From an uncultured Poribacteria bacterium (GTDB lineage: Bacteria; Poribacteria; WGA-4E; WGA-3G): 64,000 nucleotides of DNA. A program made the translations under genes and the position numbers. The stretch lies in the NCBI GenBank assembly GCA_951813545.1, contig OX638352.1:1922001-1986000 (forward strand). Direction: 5' to 3'. Within the stretch, counting starts at the first letter, position 1. Each line of letters opens with the position of its first letter. The notes under the pieces are model-generated. The model made no database searches and was not told the DNA's origin. It saw only the letters and a program-made list of their open reading frames with translations. This document shows, in pieces, positions 17,414 to 26,213 of this stretch.

Positions 17414-18745
17414 TTAATATCGCGCCCACTGCCATAATTGTCTCAAGGTGGGACGTTTGCCGTACATCAGAATCCCAACCCGATAGATTTTCCCGCTGAT
17501 AAGTGTGACGAGCAGGACAGTCGCGCACATCACTAAGATGTTCAGTAGAATTTCCCATAAAGGCGGCATTAGCACATTGATGCGCATGAACATAAGTATT
17601 GGCGAGAAAAACGGAACGTGTGAGAGCAGTACACTGAGTGTTGAGTCGGGAATTCTAAACAATTGAAACATCAGAACAAACGGAACAACGACAAGCATCG
17701 TGAGTGGTGCGCCTGTCTGCTGCGCCTCCTCTTCACTGCTGCAAATCGCACCAACAACGGCATAAAGCGTTGAATACATGAAGAAACCAATAATGAAATA
17801 GACAAAGAAATAGGTAAGTATCTCGGCACTACTCGCTTTGACAGTCGCAATCACTAGGATAAGTGGTGTCGGCAGGCTATCAATGCCAAAGATCCGCAGT
17901 ATAGGTTCTATGTTCATTACCAGCAGCACACCGAATACCACCCAAACAGCGAACATCGTCAAACAGACAGAGCAGACACCGACGAGTTTGCCGAGCAGAA
18001 GCTGGTGCGGTTTTATCGAAGAAACAATTACCTCAACAATTCGGGTTGTTTTTTCTTCAAGCACACTCCGCATGATGGAGTTAGCATAGATGAGGACGAA
18101 CATGTAAAGCACAAAAACGAGGATGTATCCGAGTCCGAGCCGCGCACCCGTCTCTATAGCACTTTCAACTTTAGCACCACCGTCTTTCCCTTTGCCACTT
18201 TTAACAGCGTAAGTGTTGAATCCAACGGAGCGCATAAGTTGGCTGACTTCGCGCCGGGAATAACCGCTTTCGGCAAACCGCTTGTCACGGACGATGTCTG
18301 AAATAATGCGGCGGAGCGCGCTCTGGACATTAGAATTTGTTATTGTTCTGGCGTAGAAGCGGACCTCCCCGTTTGCAAAAACATCTTTTGGGATTTCAAG
18401 ATAGGCGTAGAGCTTTTTTGTCCTGACGCGTTCTTGGAGGACAGTTCTTTCCTCTTCCGTGGTAGCGGTTTCCCTATGCACCTGATAGATGAGTTCACCT
18501 TTATGCTGAAAGGTCCGATGTTTAGCGATAGCCGCCTGCATCTGATCAAAGATTTCACTCGTCTCATCAATAACCGCGAGTTTTCTCACCTCTTCGGTTT
18601 TGCCCTCCATGATTGCGAGAAAACTGGACAATGCCACTAACCCACACATCAATACCGGCATGAGAAACAGGGAAGCAATAAACCCTTTAGATTTAACGCG
18701 CGTCGTGTATTCACGTTTAATGACGGTGACAATTTTATTCGGCAT
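17414..18745 (-). CDS. ABC-2 type permease (NatB-like)
   Basis: This is the membrane subunit of an exporter of the ABC-2/NatB type. From an ATG at 18745 (MPNKIVTVIKREYTTRV) the protein has one N-terminal membrane helix, a soluble extracytoplasmic domain of about 170 residues, and then five or six helices including LGYILVFVLYMFVLIYANSIM, the EKTTRIVEVIVSSIKPHQLLLGK signature loop, and IIGFFMYSTLYAVVGAIC. The gene overlaps the end of the ATPase gene by 11 bp, so translation is coupled. NatAB relatives export sodium or peptides; the substrate here is unknown. Confidence 0.88.
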   Translation of the reverse strand: MPNKIVTVIKREYTTRVKSKGFIASLFLMPVLMCGLVALSSFLAIMEGKTEEVRKLAVIDETSEIFDQMQAAIAKHRTFQHKGELIYQVHRETATTEEERTVLQERVRTKKLYAYLEIPKDVFANGEVRFYARTITNSNVQSALRRIISDIVRDKRFAESGYSRREVSQLMRSVGFNTYAVKSGKGKDGGAKVESAIETGARLGLGYILVFVLYMFVLIYANSIMRSVLEEKTTRIVEVIVSSIKPHQLLLGKLVGVCSVCLTMFAVWVVFGVLLVMNIEPILRIFGIDSLPTPLILVIATVKASSAEILTYFFVYFIIGFFMYSTLYAVVGAICSSEEEAQQTGAPLTMLVVVPFVLMFQLFRIPDSTLSVLLSHVPFFSPILMFMRINVLMPPLWEILLNILVMCATVLLVTLISGKIYRVGILMYGKRPTLRQLWQWARY

Positions 18746-19658
18746 CTTGCACGCTCCCTCCGTGTGCCTCAACGCTCTGGACAAAAATTTCGTGCAACGT
18801 CGGTTCCATTAGTTCAAACCGTGTGACATCAACACCTTTCTCGACCAGTTCGCCAAGCAATGGACGATAGTCCTCCGGTGCCTTCAACTTGATTTCAGCG
18901 TATTGCCCGAAATCGTTGATCCCTTGAATGTAAGCGGAATTGCGAATCGGTTCAAGACTACCGATGTATTCAATCTCAACAGAATTCTTGCCGAAAGCAC
19001 GCTTCACAGCGCGGAGTTCGCCTTCAAGTAGCACCTTGCCTTGATGAATGAGACAGATGCGATCACATAATTTTTCGACCTGTTCCATCACATGGGTTGA
19101 GAAGATAATTGTACTGCCGTCATCACGTAGTTCAAGCATCAAATCTTTGAGGAGCGTCATGTTAATCGGGTCCAGCCCGGAAAAGGGTTCATCAAGGATA
19201 ATTAACTCGGGTTTGTGGATGACTGTTGTAATGAATTGAATTTTCTGTGCCATCCCTTTAGAAAGTTCATCAATCCGCTTGTTTCCCCATTCCGACAGCT
19301 GCATTTTCTCTAACCACCGTTCAATTTCGCCGAGTGCTTGCTGCTTGTATAAGCCCTTTAATTCAGCAATAAAAAGGATGACATCACGCACTTTCATTTT
19401 TCGGTACAAGCCGCGCTCCTCCGGCAGATACCCAATCTGGTCCAAAAAATCTCGGACCTGCCGATTGCCACTGAACGTTATGCTGCCCACATCCGGCGCA
19501 ATGATGTCCATTATCATGCGAAGTGTCGTTGTTTTTCCAGCACCGTTGGGACCCAAGAGTCCGTATACGCTCCCCTTTTCAATACTGAAGGAGATATCCG
19601 ACACCGCCGTAAAGTCACCAAAGCTTTTATAAACGTTTTCGAGTTGAAGGAGGTTCAT
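18735..19658 (-). CDS. ABC transporter ATP-binding protein (NatA-like)
   Basis: This is the nucleotide-binding partner of the permease at 17414. It has the full cassette: Walker A GLLGPNGAGKTTTLRM, a Q-loop at GYLPEERGLYRKM, the signature LSKGMAQKIQFI (a variant of LSGGQ), Walker B LIILDEPFSGLDP and the H-loop IIFSTHVMEQ. The C-terminal domain of about 90 residues is typical of the DrrA/NatA class. MNLLQLENV at 19658 is a natural start; an ATG three codons upstream is equally possible because no strong ribosome site is seen. Confidence 0.9.
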   Translation of the reverse strand: MNLLQLENVYKSFGDFTAVSDISFSIEKGSVYGLLGPNGAGKTTTLRMIMDIIAPDVGSITFSGNRQVRDFLDQIGYLPEERGLYRKMKVRDVILFIAELKGLYKQQALGEIERWLEKMQLSEWGNKRIDELSKGMAQKIQFITTVIHKPELIILDEPFSGLDPINMTLLKDLMLELRDDGSTIIFSTHVMEQVEKLCDRICLIHQGKVLLEGELRAVKRAFGKNSVEIEYIGSLEPIRNSAYIQGINDFGQYAEIKLKAPEDYRPLLGELVEKGVDVTRFELMEPTLHEIFVQSVEAHGGSVQDAE

Positions 19659-19739
19659 AGTTTTCATTCCGAAACTTTGTGAAAGTGATGGGTTTCACTC
19701 ATGTCTACCCCATAAGCGTCAATTTAAGAGATAAGTCCA

Positions 19740-19758
19740 GTGCGGTTGGAAACCGCAC
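19740..19758. repeat. Palindromic repeat, GTGCGGTT-GGA-AACCGCAC
   Basis: 8-bp arms followed by CTACCGAG. Identical arms occur at 27635. Lies between convergent or adjacent gene ends, a typical site of this family. Confidence 0.65.
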
Positions 19759-19788
19759 CTACCGAGTCTAGGCACAGCAGCGATCAAT

Positions 19789-20967
19789 CTAATCGATAAT
19801 TGACTGATAGGTGAGGACACGGAATTGCGCGTGGAATGGGGAATCACCGATCAATTGCGTCATCAAGATGCCGATTAATTCTTCCGCCGGATCAATCCAA
19901 AACGTCGTACTTGCGAGTCCACCCCAATTGTAAGTCCCTAAGGAACCAAGAGTGTGTGTATCAGCAACATCAGTGACAACGGCGAACCCAAGTCCGAAAC
20001 CGCACCCTGTTCGCTCAAGCGGTTGCCAATCGTCAGAGATATGATTTATCCTGATGAGTTCGACAGTTTTTCTCCCAAGGAGCCGCACACCATCAAGTTC
20101 ACCATCATTGAGTAACATCTGACAGAAACGGAGATAATCGGCGGCGGTCGATTGTAATCCGGCACCACCGGAGTGAAAAAAGCTTAAGGGTCCGCTTGAA
20201 ACAGGTGCATCCTCAATTACCTGAATACCGCCGTCTTCCGTGGGCTCATATAACGTCGCATATCGGTCAGCCTTGTCGTCCGGCACCGAGAAAGCAGTGT
20301 CAGTCATGCCTAAAGGCTCAAAAATTTGGGTTTTCAAGAATTCCTCAAACGGCATTCCCGATACGACCTCTACAAGGTAGCCGAGGACATCGGTAGACAT
20401 ACCGTAATTCCATCCGGCACCTGGGTGATGAAGGAGTGGGATATTTCCAAGCTCTTGCGCCATGTTTGCGAGGTCTCCGCCGTAGAAATCCGCTTCTCTA
20501 TACCGCTCATTAATCGGGTGCTCCCAGTCCCCACCATAGATGAGCCCAGAAGTGTGCGTGAGCAGATGTTTTACCGTCATCTCGCGTTCCGCATCAACAA
20601 TAACGCTACCATCTTCAGTGTAAACCTGCATGTCCTCGAAAGCTGGAATAAGTTTGGCTATCGGTGTACCGAGTTGAAAATGTCCTTCTTCATAGAGCAT
20701 CATTACAGCAACGCTGGTAATAGGCTTCGTCATTGAGTAGATACGGAAGATAGTATCAAACTCCACGGGTTTCGCGGTGGTGATATCCTGCGTCCCGAAC
20801 TTTTCAAAATGGACGAGTCTACCTTCACGCGCGATCATTGTCAATGCGCAAGGTATTTTACCGTCGTCAACCCAGCGTTGCATGACCGGAGCGATGCGTC
20901 CTAATCGCGAGGTTGACATGCCCACATCTTCAGGCACAGCGCGCGGTAATCCTTCATATATTGCCAT
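19789..20967 (-). CDS. Class C beta-lactamase-like serine hydrolase, paralogue 1 (cytosolic type)
   Basis: A penicillin-binding-fold hydrolase of the beta-lactamase/transpeptidase-like family, which includes esterases, DD-peptidases and lactonases. Catalytic Ser78 and Lys81 are in YSMTKPITS, the Tyr region is NYGMSTDVLGYLVE, and the third element is HSGGAGLQSTAADY. There is no signal peptide. The ATG at 20967 follows AGGAGATTTTG. It is about 80% alike by eye to paralogue 3 at 23385, including the start region, and more distant from the exported paralogues. True beta-lactamase activity is unlikely from family knowledge; an esterase or peptidase role is possible. Confidence 0.88.
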   Translation of the reverse strand: MAIYEGLPRAVPEDVGMSTSRLGRIAPVMQRWVDDGKIPCALTMIAREGRLVHFEKFGTQDITTAKPVEFDTIFRIYSMTKPITSVAVMMLYEEGHFQLGTPIAKLIPAFEDMQVYTEDGSVIVDAEREMTVKHLLTHTSGLIYGGDWEHPINERYREADFYGGDLANMAQELGNIPLLHHPGAGWNYGMSTDVLGYLVEVVSGMPFEEFLKTQIFEPLGMTDTAFSVPDDKADRYATLYEPTEDGGIQVIEDAPVSSGPLSFFHSGGAGLQSTAADYLRFCQMLLNDGELDGVRLLGRKTVELIRINHISDDWQPLERTGCGFGLGFAVVTDVADTHTLGSLGTYNWGGLASTTFWIDPAEELIGILMTQLIGDSPFHAQFRVLTYQSIID

Positions 20968-21003
20968 CAAAATCTCCTATGGGATAGTTGTCAGTTGTCA
21001 GAG

Positions 21004-21025
21004 GGCGAGGTTTGGAAACCTCGCC
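21004..21025. repeat. Palindromic repeat, GGCGAGGTTT type
   Basis: GGCGAGGTTT-GG-AAACCTCGCC has 10-bp arms and is followed by TACC. It lies 23 bp before the left target duplication of the IS at 21053. Confidence 0.65.
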
Positions 21026-21072
21026 TACCTAAGTCAGGGTTTCTGTTATTCTTAGGACTTACGCAATAATGT

Positions 21073-21101
21073 TTGACATAACCTCGTAGACGGGGTAATA
21101 T
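21073..21101 (+). promoter_or_regulatory. Transposase promoter inside the IS left end
   Basis: A consensus TTGACA (21073-21078) and TAATAT (21096-21101) with a 17-bp spacer, 8 bp inside the left inverted repeat. GAGGAGG follows before the ATG at 21125. Confidence 0.7.
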
Positions 21102-21124
21102 GCTCTACGAGGAGGCATCTCAAT

Positions 21125-22138
21125 ATGCTTAGACCAACACGTCTTGACTATTGTCAATATCTACTTAGCACGCCAATCAACTATACGCTGACGCATTTCG
21201 CAGAACATTGTGAAAGTTTCAGTCATGATCAGATCAACCGTTATCTCGCAGGGGACCGTCTGACCCCGCGTCTGCTTTGGGAACACGTCAAAAATGACGT
21301 GGTGTTGGCTCCCGATGGCTACCTTATCTTTGATGATACCGTCATTGATAAACGCTATGCGAAGAAGATCGCCCTCGCCCGGAGACACTATTCCGGCAAT
21401 GCTGGCGGTATCATCAACGGTATTGCTATTGTTACGTGCGTCTATGTGAATCCGAAGTTAGACCGGTATTGGTTGATTGATTACCGTATCTACGATAAAG
21501 CAGGCGATGGTAAATCGAAGTTGGATCATGTCCGAGATATGCTTTCGGTCTGTGTATACTCGCGCGACCTCGCTTTTTCAACGGTGCTGATGGATGCTTG
21601 GTATGCGAGTAAATCTCTGCTCCTTTACATTGAAAATCTTGATAAGACGTATTATGTCCCGTTGAAATGTAATCGTCTTGTTGATGATTCTGATGCTAAG
21701 AAACCCTATCAACGCATTGATTCTTTACACTGGACAGAGGCAGAAGAAAAATCAGGCAAACGCGTAAAACTTCATAGGTTTCCCAGAGATCATAAGGTGA
21801 AAGTTTTCCGGGTGGCGTCTTCTCAACGCACGGATTCTGTCATAACCAATGACTTGAGTCAATCCGATGTGTCCGTCGTGCGACAGGTGTGCGACGTGCG
21901 CTGGAAGATTGAACAACTTCACCGCGAAGCCAAACAGTTGACAGGTTTGGAGAATTGCCAATGTCGTCTGGCGCGTATCGTTCGGAATCACATTGCCGCT
22001 GCTTTTCTGGTTTGGGTTCACCTAATGCGCAACGCTTATCAAACAGGTAAAACACTTTATCAAGTCAAACACGGATGGCTTTCTGAATATCTCTGTCAAC
22101 AACTCAAATCTCCTATGATAAAAATCAATGATGCGTAA
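21125..22138 (+). CDS. DDE transposase, IS4/IS701-like
   Basis: A 337-residue RNase-H-fold transposase. The likely catalytic triad is the Asp in LIFDDTVIDKRY, the Asp in VLMDAWYASKSLL, and the Glu in VRWKIEQLHREAKQLTGLE, the last being the YREK-like motif region of the IS4 superfamily. The reading frame is intact, and its stop lies within the right inverted repeat. A ribosome site GAGGAGG sits about 9 nt before the ATG. The same termini are carried by the MITE at 14292, which this enzyme could mobilise. Confidence 0.88.
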   Translation: MLRPTRLDYCQYLLSTPINYTLTHFAEHCESFSHDQINRYLAGDRLTPRLLWEHVKNDVVLAPDGYLIFDDTVIDKRYAKKIALARRHYSGNAGGIINGIAIVTCVYVNPKLDRYWLIDYRIYDKAGDGKSKLDHVRDMLSVCVYSRDLAFSTVLMDAWYASKSLLLYIENLDKTYYVPLKCNRLVDDSDAKKPYQRIDSLHWTEAEEKSGKRVKLHRFPRDHKVKVFRVASSQRTDSVITNDLSQSDVSVVRQVCDVRWKIEQLHREAKQLTGLENCQCRLARIVRNHIAAAFLVWVHLMRNAYQTGKTLYQVKHGWLSEYLCQQLKSPMIKINDA

Positions 22139-23351
22139 GTCCTAATTCTGTTAACGTCTGATAGGTCAGCACTTTAAATTGCTGTTGGAAAGGGTGAGGG
22201 TTATTGAGAAGCTGCGTCAAGAGCAAGCCGATCAATTCCTCTTCGGGGTCAATCCAGAAAGTGGTAGCAGCGGCACCACCCCAACTGAAATTCCCGACCG
22301 ATTCCAGAATGTTCGGTGGCTCTTTATCTGTAACAACAGCAAAGCCGAGTCCAAACCAATTATCGTGATGCGGATACCGCATCAATTCTACGGTTTTCTT
22401 GCCTAATATGCGGACACCGTCAAGTTCACCGCCGTTGAGCAACATTTGAGAAAACCGCATGTAATCCGCAGCGGTCGAGACGAGGCCGCCACCGCCCGAT
22501 GGGAAAAAACTGACCTCATCGTTTGCGAGGGGTGCATCTTTAACACGTTGTTTCCGTCCCTCTTCTCTGTTATGTCGGTACAGTGCAGCGTACCTGTCAA
22601 CCTTCGCCGGTGGCACTGAAAACCCGGTGTCTACCATACCGAGGGGACCAAAGAGACGGGTTTGGAGGAATTTCTCAAACGACATTCCGGACACCACTTC
22701 CACGAGGTAGCCGAGTACATCAACGGAGACCCCGTAGGTCCACCTTTCACCCGGTTCGTGAACGAGTGGAATGTTACCGAGTTTTTTCACCATATCAGCG
22801 AGCGTTGTGTTGGGTTCAAAGATTTTTGCCTCTTTATAGCGTTCATCAACAGGTTTATTGCCCCAACCGTAGGTGAGTCCTGCAGTATGCATGAGGAGGT
22901 GCTTGATCGTTATCTCCCTCTTCGCATCCAAGATTTCCGTCTGGTCCTCGTTGTAGACTTTCATGTCCTTAAATTCAGGAATAAACCGAGAAACGGGTGT
23001 GCCGAGTTGAAAATGTCCCTCCTCATAGAGCATCATTACAGCGACACTGGTAATCGGTTTTGACATGGAATAAATACGGAATATCGTGTCTGGCTCAACC
23101 GGTTTGTTATTCTCAACATCCCGCATGCCGATGGTTTCAAAATGAACGATTTTCCCGCGTCGTGCCACAACTGTTAGGAATCCCGGCAGGTGCCCTTTAT
23201 CGACGTAATCTTGCATGACAGGACGGATACGTTCAAGGCGTTCGGCAGAAACACCGACCGCCTCCGGCACTGCCATCGGTAGCCCCTGTCCCAAAGCGAG
23301 TGTAGTAACACCGAAAAGCAGTAAATATATGTAAGCCAATAATTTTCTCAA
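22125..23351 (-). CDS. Class C beta-lactamase-like serine hydrolase, paralogue 2 (exported), C-terminus altered by the IS
   Basis: An exported member of the hydrolase family. A signal peptide (MRKLLAYIYLLLFGVTTLALG) is followed by the hydrolase domain, with the catalytic Ser/Lys in YSMSKPITS, the Tyr region TYGVSVDVLGYLVE and PSGGGGLVSTAADYMRF. The start is a TTG at 23351 with AGGAGG eight bases upstream; the exported paralogues 4 and 5 start the same way. The paralogues end in ALTE followed by a stop. Here the IS replaced the stop codon, so the frame reads on for six residues (LGLTHH) into the inverted repeat and ends at 22125. The tail is unlikely to harm folding. Confidence 0.87.
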   Translation of the reverse strand: MRKLLAYIYLLLFGVTTLALGQGLPMAVPEAVGVSAERLERIRPVMQDYVDKGHLPGFLTVVARRGKIVHFETIGMRDVENNKPVEPDTIFRIYSMSKPITSVAVMMLYEEGHFQLGTPVSRFIPEFKDMKVYNEDQTEILDAKREITIKHLLMHTAGLTYGWGNKPVDERYKEAKIFEPNTTLADMVKKLGNIPLVHEPGERWTYGVSVDVLGYLVEVVSGMSFEKFLQTRLFGPLGMVDTGFSVPPAKVDRYAALYRHNREEGRKQRVKDAPLANDEVSFFPSGGGGLVSTAADYMRFSQMLLNGGELDGVRILGKKTVELMRYPHHDNWFGLGFAVVTDKEPPNILESVGNFSWGGAAATTFWIDPEEELIGLLLTQLLNNPHPFQQQFKVLTYQTLTELGLTHH

Positions 23352-23384
23352 TCCGTTCGCCTCCTTTTTAAGCCGATCAATTCT

Positions 23385-24569
23385 TCAATCAACAATTGAC
23401 TGATAGGTTAGCACCCGGAATTGGGCGTGGAATGGTGAATCGGCACCGACCAATTGTGTCATAAAAATGCCGATCAACTCTTCTACAGGATCGATCCAAA
23501 ATGTGGTGCTTGCCATACCGCCCCAACCGCAAGTGCCCACGGAACCGAGCGTGTGCGTTTCAGCGACATCGGTGACAACAGCGAACCCAAGTCCAAAACC
23601 TGTCCCAGTCCTCTCATTGGGTTGCCAATCGTTAGAAATATGGTCTATTGTGATGAGTTCGACTGTTTTTCTTCCGAGGAGCCGAACGCCATCGAGTTCA
23701 CCATCGTTGAGCACCATTTGGCAGAATCGGAGATAATCGGCGGCGGTCGATTGTAACCCTCCGCCACCAGAGTGGAAAAAACTCAGCGGTCCAGTTGCAG
23801 CATGGATCTTTTCAATTGCCTGCAGCTCACCGTCTTCCCCGAATTCATATACCTTTGAATATCGGTTAGCATCTTCAACCCTCACCGAAAAACCGGTATC
23901 CTTCATGCCTAAAGGCTCAAAAATACGAGTTTTCAAAAACGTCTCGAACGGCATACCCGATACGATGCCTACAAGGTAGCCGAGGACATCGGTAGACATA
24001 CCGTACTTCCACGCGGTACCGGGTTGGTGAAGGAGAGGAATACTTCCGAGCTTTTGTATCATATTGGCGAGGTCACCGCCGTAGAGATCTGCATCCTCAT
24101 ATCGCTGATCAATCGGATGATCATCCTTATCGCTTTCATAGATAAGTCCAGCAGTATGGGAGAGTAAATGTTTTATTGTCACCTCGCGTTCCGCATCAAC
24201 AATTGCCCTGCCGTCTTCCGTGTAAACCTTCATATCTTTGAAGTATGGAACAAATTCGGAGACAGGTGTGGTGAGTTGAAAATGCCCTTCTTCGTAGAGC
24301 ATCATCACAGCGACACTGGTAATCGGCTTCGTCATCGAATAGAGGCGGAAAATAGTGTCAAATTCCACCGGTTTGGCGGCGGCGATATCCTGCATGCCAA
24401 ACTTTTCAAAATGGACAAGCTTGCCTTCACGCGCGATCATTGTCAACGCACAAGGAATTTTTCCGTTGTCAACATAGCCTTGCATGACGGGGGCAATACG
24501 CCCCAACCGCGAGGTGGATACGCCAACATCTTCAGGTACCGCCCGCGGCAACCCTTCATATATTGCCAT
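23385..24569 (-). CDS. Class C beta-lactamase-like serine hydrolase, paralogue 3 (cytosolic type)
   Basis: A close relative of paralogue 1 at 19789, with the same ATG context (AGGAGATTTTG) and no signal peptide. Catalytic motif YSMTKPITS, Tyr region KYGMSTDVLGYLVG, and HSGGGGLQSTAADYLRF. It lies 33 bp downstream of the exported paralogue's start region, so the cytosolic and exported forms alternate. The near identity with paralogue 1 in the first 60 residues suggests duplication of a cytosolic-plus-exported gene pair. Substrate unknown. Confidence 0.88.
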   Translation of the reverse strand: MAIYEGLPRAVPEDVGVSTSRLGRIAPVMQGYVDNGKIPCALTMIAREGKLVHFEKFGMQDIAAAKPVEFDTIFRLYSMTKPITSVAVMMLYEEGHFQLTTPVSEFVPYFKDMKVYTEDGRAIVDAEREVTIKHLLSHTAGLIYESDKDDHPIDQRYEDADLYGGDLANMIQKLGSIPLLHQPGTAWKYGMSTDVLGYLVGIVSGMPFETFLKTRIFEPLGMKDTGFSVRVEDANRYSKVYEFGEDGELQAIEKIHAATGPLSFFHSGGGGLQSTAADYLRFCQMVLNDGELDGVRLLGRKTVELITIDHISNDWQPNERTGTGFGLGFAVVTDVAETHTLGSVGTCGWGGMASTTFWIDPVEELIGIFMTQLVGADSPFHAQFRVLTYQSIVD

Positions 24570-24588
24570 CAAAATCTCCTATAATGTG

Positions 24589-24714
24589 GCTATCAGCCAT
24601 CAGCCGTCAGCAATCAGGGGAATAACTGTCAGCCATTAGTTATCAGCAAAGACGGGTTCTGATTAAACCAAACACTTCTTTACTGATCGCCGATAGCCGA
24701 TAGCCGACGGCTAC
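24589..24714. repeat. TCAG-type repeat between paralogues 3 and 4
   Basis: CTATCAGCCATCAGCCGTCAG at the left and GATAGCCGATAGCCGACGG at the right, around a spacer with TCTTTACTGAT. It fills the whole gap between the two genes. Confidence 0.6.
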
Positions 24715-26030
24715 TATTCCGTGAGTGCCTGATAAGTTAGCACCTTAAATTGATCGTGGGAAGAGGACACGTCACTGATCTGCGTCATGAGCAAACCGAT
24801 CAACTCCTTTTCAGGGTCAATCCAGAAGATGGTACCAGCAGCACCTCCCCAACTGAAACTTCCTATCGACTCCGGTGTGTCTTTTGGTTCTTTATCATCG
24901 GTGTCTTTTGATGCCTTATCATTTACGATAGAAAAACCAAGTCCAAACCAACCCTCGTGATGCGGATACCGCATTAGTTCAACCGTTTTCTTCCCCAATA
25001 TACGGACACCGTCGAGTTCACCACCGTTGAGCAGCATTTGAGAAAACCGCATATAGTCTGGAGCAGTGGAGACGAGTCCGCCACCGCCCCCTGGAAAGAA
25101 ACGGATCTCACCACTCGCGAGTCGTGGATCCTTATCAACACGTTCCAACATCATTTTTTGCTCTTTATCACCTTTCATCTCCTTCTTCTCTATAGCACCG
25201 TCCTTCTTTTTTTCTTTGTCTTTATCACCTTTCATCCCCCCTTCTTTGTTAAGTTGATACAGTGCGGCAAACCTGTCCAACTTCTCTAAAGATACTGAAA
25301 ATGCGGTGTCTACCATGCCGAGAGGTTCAAAGATGCGTGTTTGAAGGAATTTTTCAAACGGCATTCCAGAAACCACCTCCACGAGGTAGCCGAGTACATC
25401 CACGGAGACCCCGTAGGTCCACCTTTCACCCGGTTCGTGAACGAGCGGAATCTCGCTAAGTTTCTTTACCGAACTTACAAGTGTCGTGCCGGGCTGAAAA
25501 AGGTTCGCTTCGCTATAGCGGCCATCAACCGGTTCATTGCCCCAGCCGTAAGTTAACCCCGCGGTGTGCGTAAGGAGATGTCTGATCGTTATCTCTCTCT
25601 TCGCATCCAAGATTTCAGTTTGGTCTTCGTTGTAGACCTTCATGTCCTTAAATTCAGGGATGAATTTGGATGCCGGTGTGTCCAGTTGAAAATGTCCTTC
25701 CTCATAGAGCATCATCACTGCGACACTGGTAATCGGTTTCGACATCGAGTAGATACGGAAGATGGTATCTCGCTCAATGGGTTTCTTATTTTCGATATCT
25801 TGCATGCCGATGGTTTCAAAATGAACGATTTTCCCGCGTCTCGCCACGACTGTCAGGAACCCCGCTATACGTCCGTCATCAACATAACCTTGTAGCATAG
25901 GACGGATGCGTTCAAGTCGTTCGGCAGAAAAGCCGACTTCCTCCGGCACTGCTATCGGGAGTCCTTGTCCGAAAGCGAGTGTAGTAACACAAAAAAGTAG
26001 TAAACATGTATATGCCAATAATTTTCTCAA
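24714..26030 (-). CDS. Class C beta-lactamase-like serine hydrolase, paralogue 4 (exported, with a charged insertion)
   Basis: Exported paralogue with signal peptide (MRKLLAYTCLLLFCVTTLAFG) and hydrolase motifs YSMSKPITS, TYGVSVDVLGYLVE and PGGGGGLVSTAPDYMRF. It differs from its relatives in a Lys/Asp/Glu-rich insertion of about 35 residues after YQLNKEG, built from repeats of the GDK/EKK type, and in a second short one (DKASKDTDDKEPKD) near the C-terminus. Both lie in positions where the other copies have loops. The start is a TTG at 26030 after AAGGAGAACGGA. The charged loops probably extend from the surface. Confidence 0.87.
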   Translation of the reverse strand: MRKLLAYTCLLLFCVTTLAFGQGLPIAVPEEVGFSAERLERIRPMLQGYVDDGRIAGFLTVVARRGKIVHFETIGMQDIENKKPIERDTIFRIYSMSKPITSVAVMMLYEEGHFQLDTPASKFIPEFKDMKVYNEDQTEILDAKREITIRHLLTHTAGLTYGWGNEPVDGRYSEANLFQPGTTLVSSVKKLSEIPLVHEPGERWTYGVSVDVLGYLVEVVSGMPFEKFLQTRIFEPLGMVDTAFSVSLEKLDRFAALYQLNKEGGMKGDKDKEKKKDGAIEKKEMKGDKEQKMMLERVDKDPRLASGEIRFFPGGGGGLVSTAPDYMRFSQMLLNGGELDGVRILGKKTVELMRYPHHEGWFGLGFSIVNDKASKDTDDKEPKDTPESIGSFSWGGAAGTIFWIDPEKELIGLLMTQISDVSSSHDQFKVLTYQALTE

Positions 26031-26102
26031 TCCGTTCTCCTTCTTTAAACTATTGTATCCTGTAAGTTGCAGATGTCGCTCCGCTGGCGGTTTGTGTTGG
26101 TA

Positions 26103-26123
26103 GGCGAGGTTTCAAACCTCGCC
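26103..26123. repeat. Palindromic repeat, GGCGAGGTTT-C-AAACCTCGCC
   Basis: 10-bp arms followed by AGCAGCG. A palindrome with the same flanks (AGCAGCGAAGAGGAGG) lies at 27565. Confidence 0.65.
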
Positions 26124-26176
26124 AGCAGCGAAGAGGAGGCACTTGCTACTTCCTTAAAGATTTTGCTGCTATGATT

Positions 26177-26198
26177 CGGTTGGAAACCGCGCCTACCT
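26177..26198. repeat. Palindromic repeat, CGGTTGGAAACCG with CGCCTACC tail
   Basis: 5-bp arms plus the CCTACC tail. Occurs downstream of paralogue 5, matching the copy at 27635 downstream of the LamG gene. Confidence 0.6.
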
Positions 26199-26213
26199 GA
26201 GTAAGTGTCCCTG

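Larger units (their letters stand above)
21053..22144 (+). mobile_element. Complete insertion sequence, 1092 bp, 13-bp inverted repeats, 5-bp target duplication
   Basis: Perfect termini TAGGACTTACGCA (21053-21065) and its complement (22132-22144). The target site ATTCT is duplicated at 21048-21052 and 22145-22149. One transposase gene fills the element. Intact ends and duplication suggest recent insertion. The family is IS4/IS701-like by its transposase. Confidence 0.9.
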
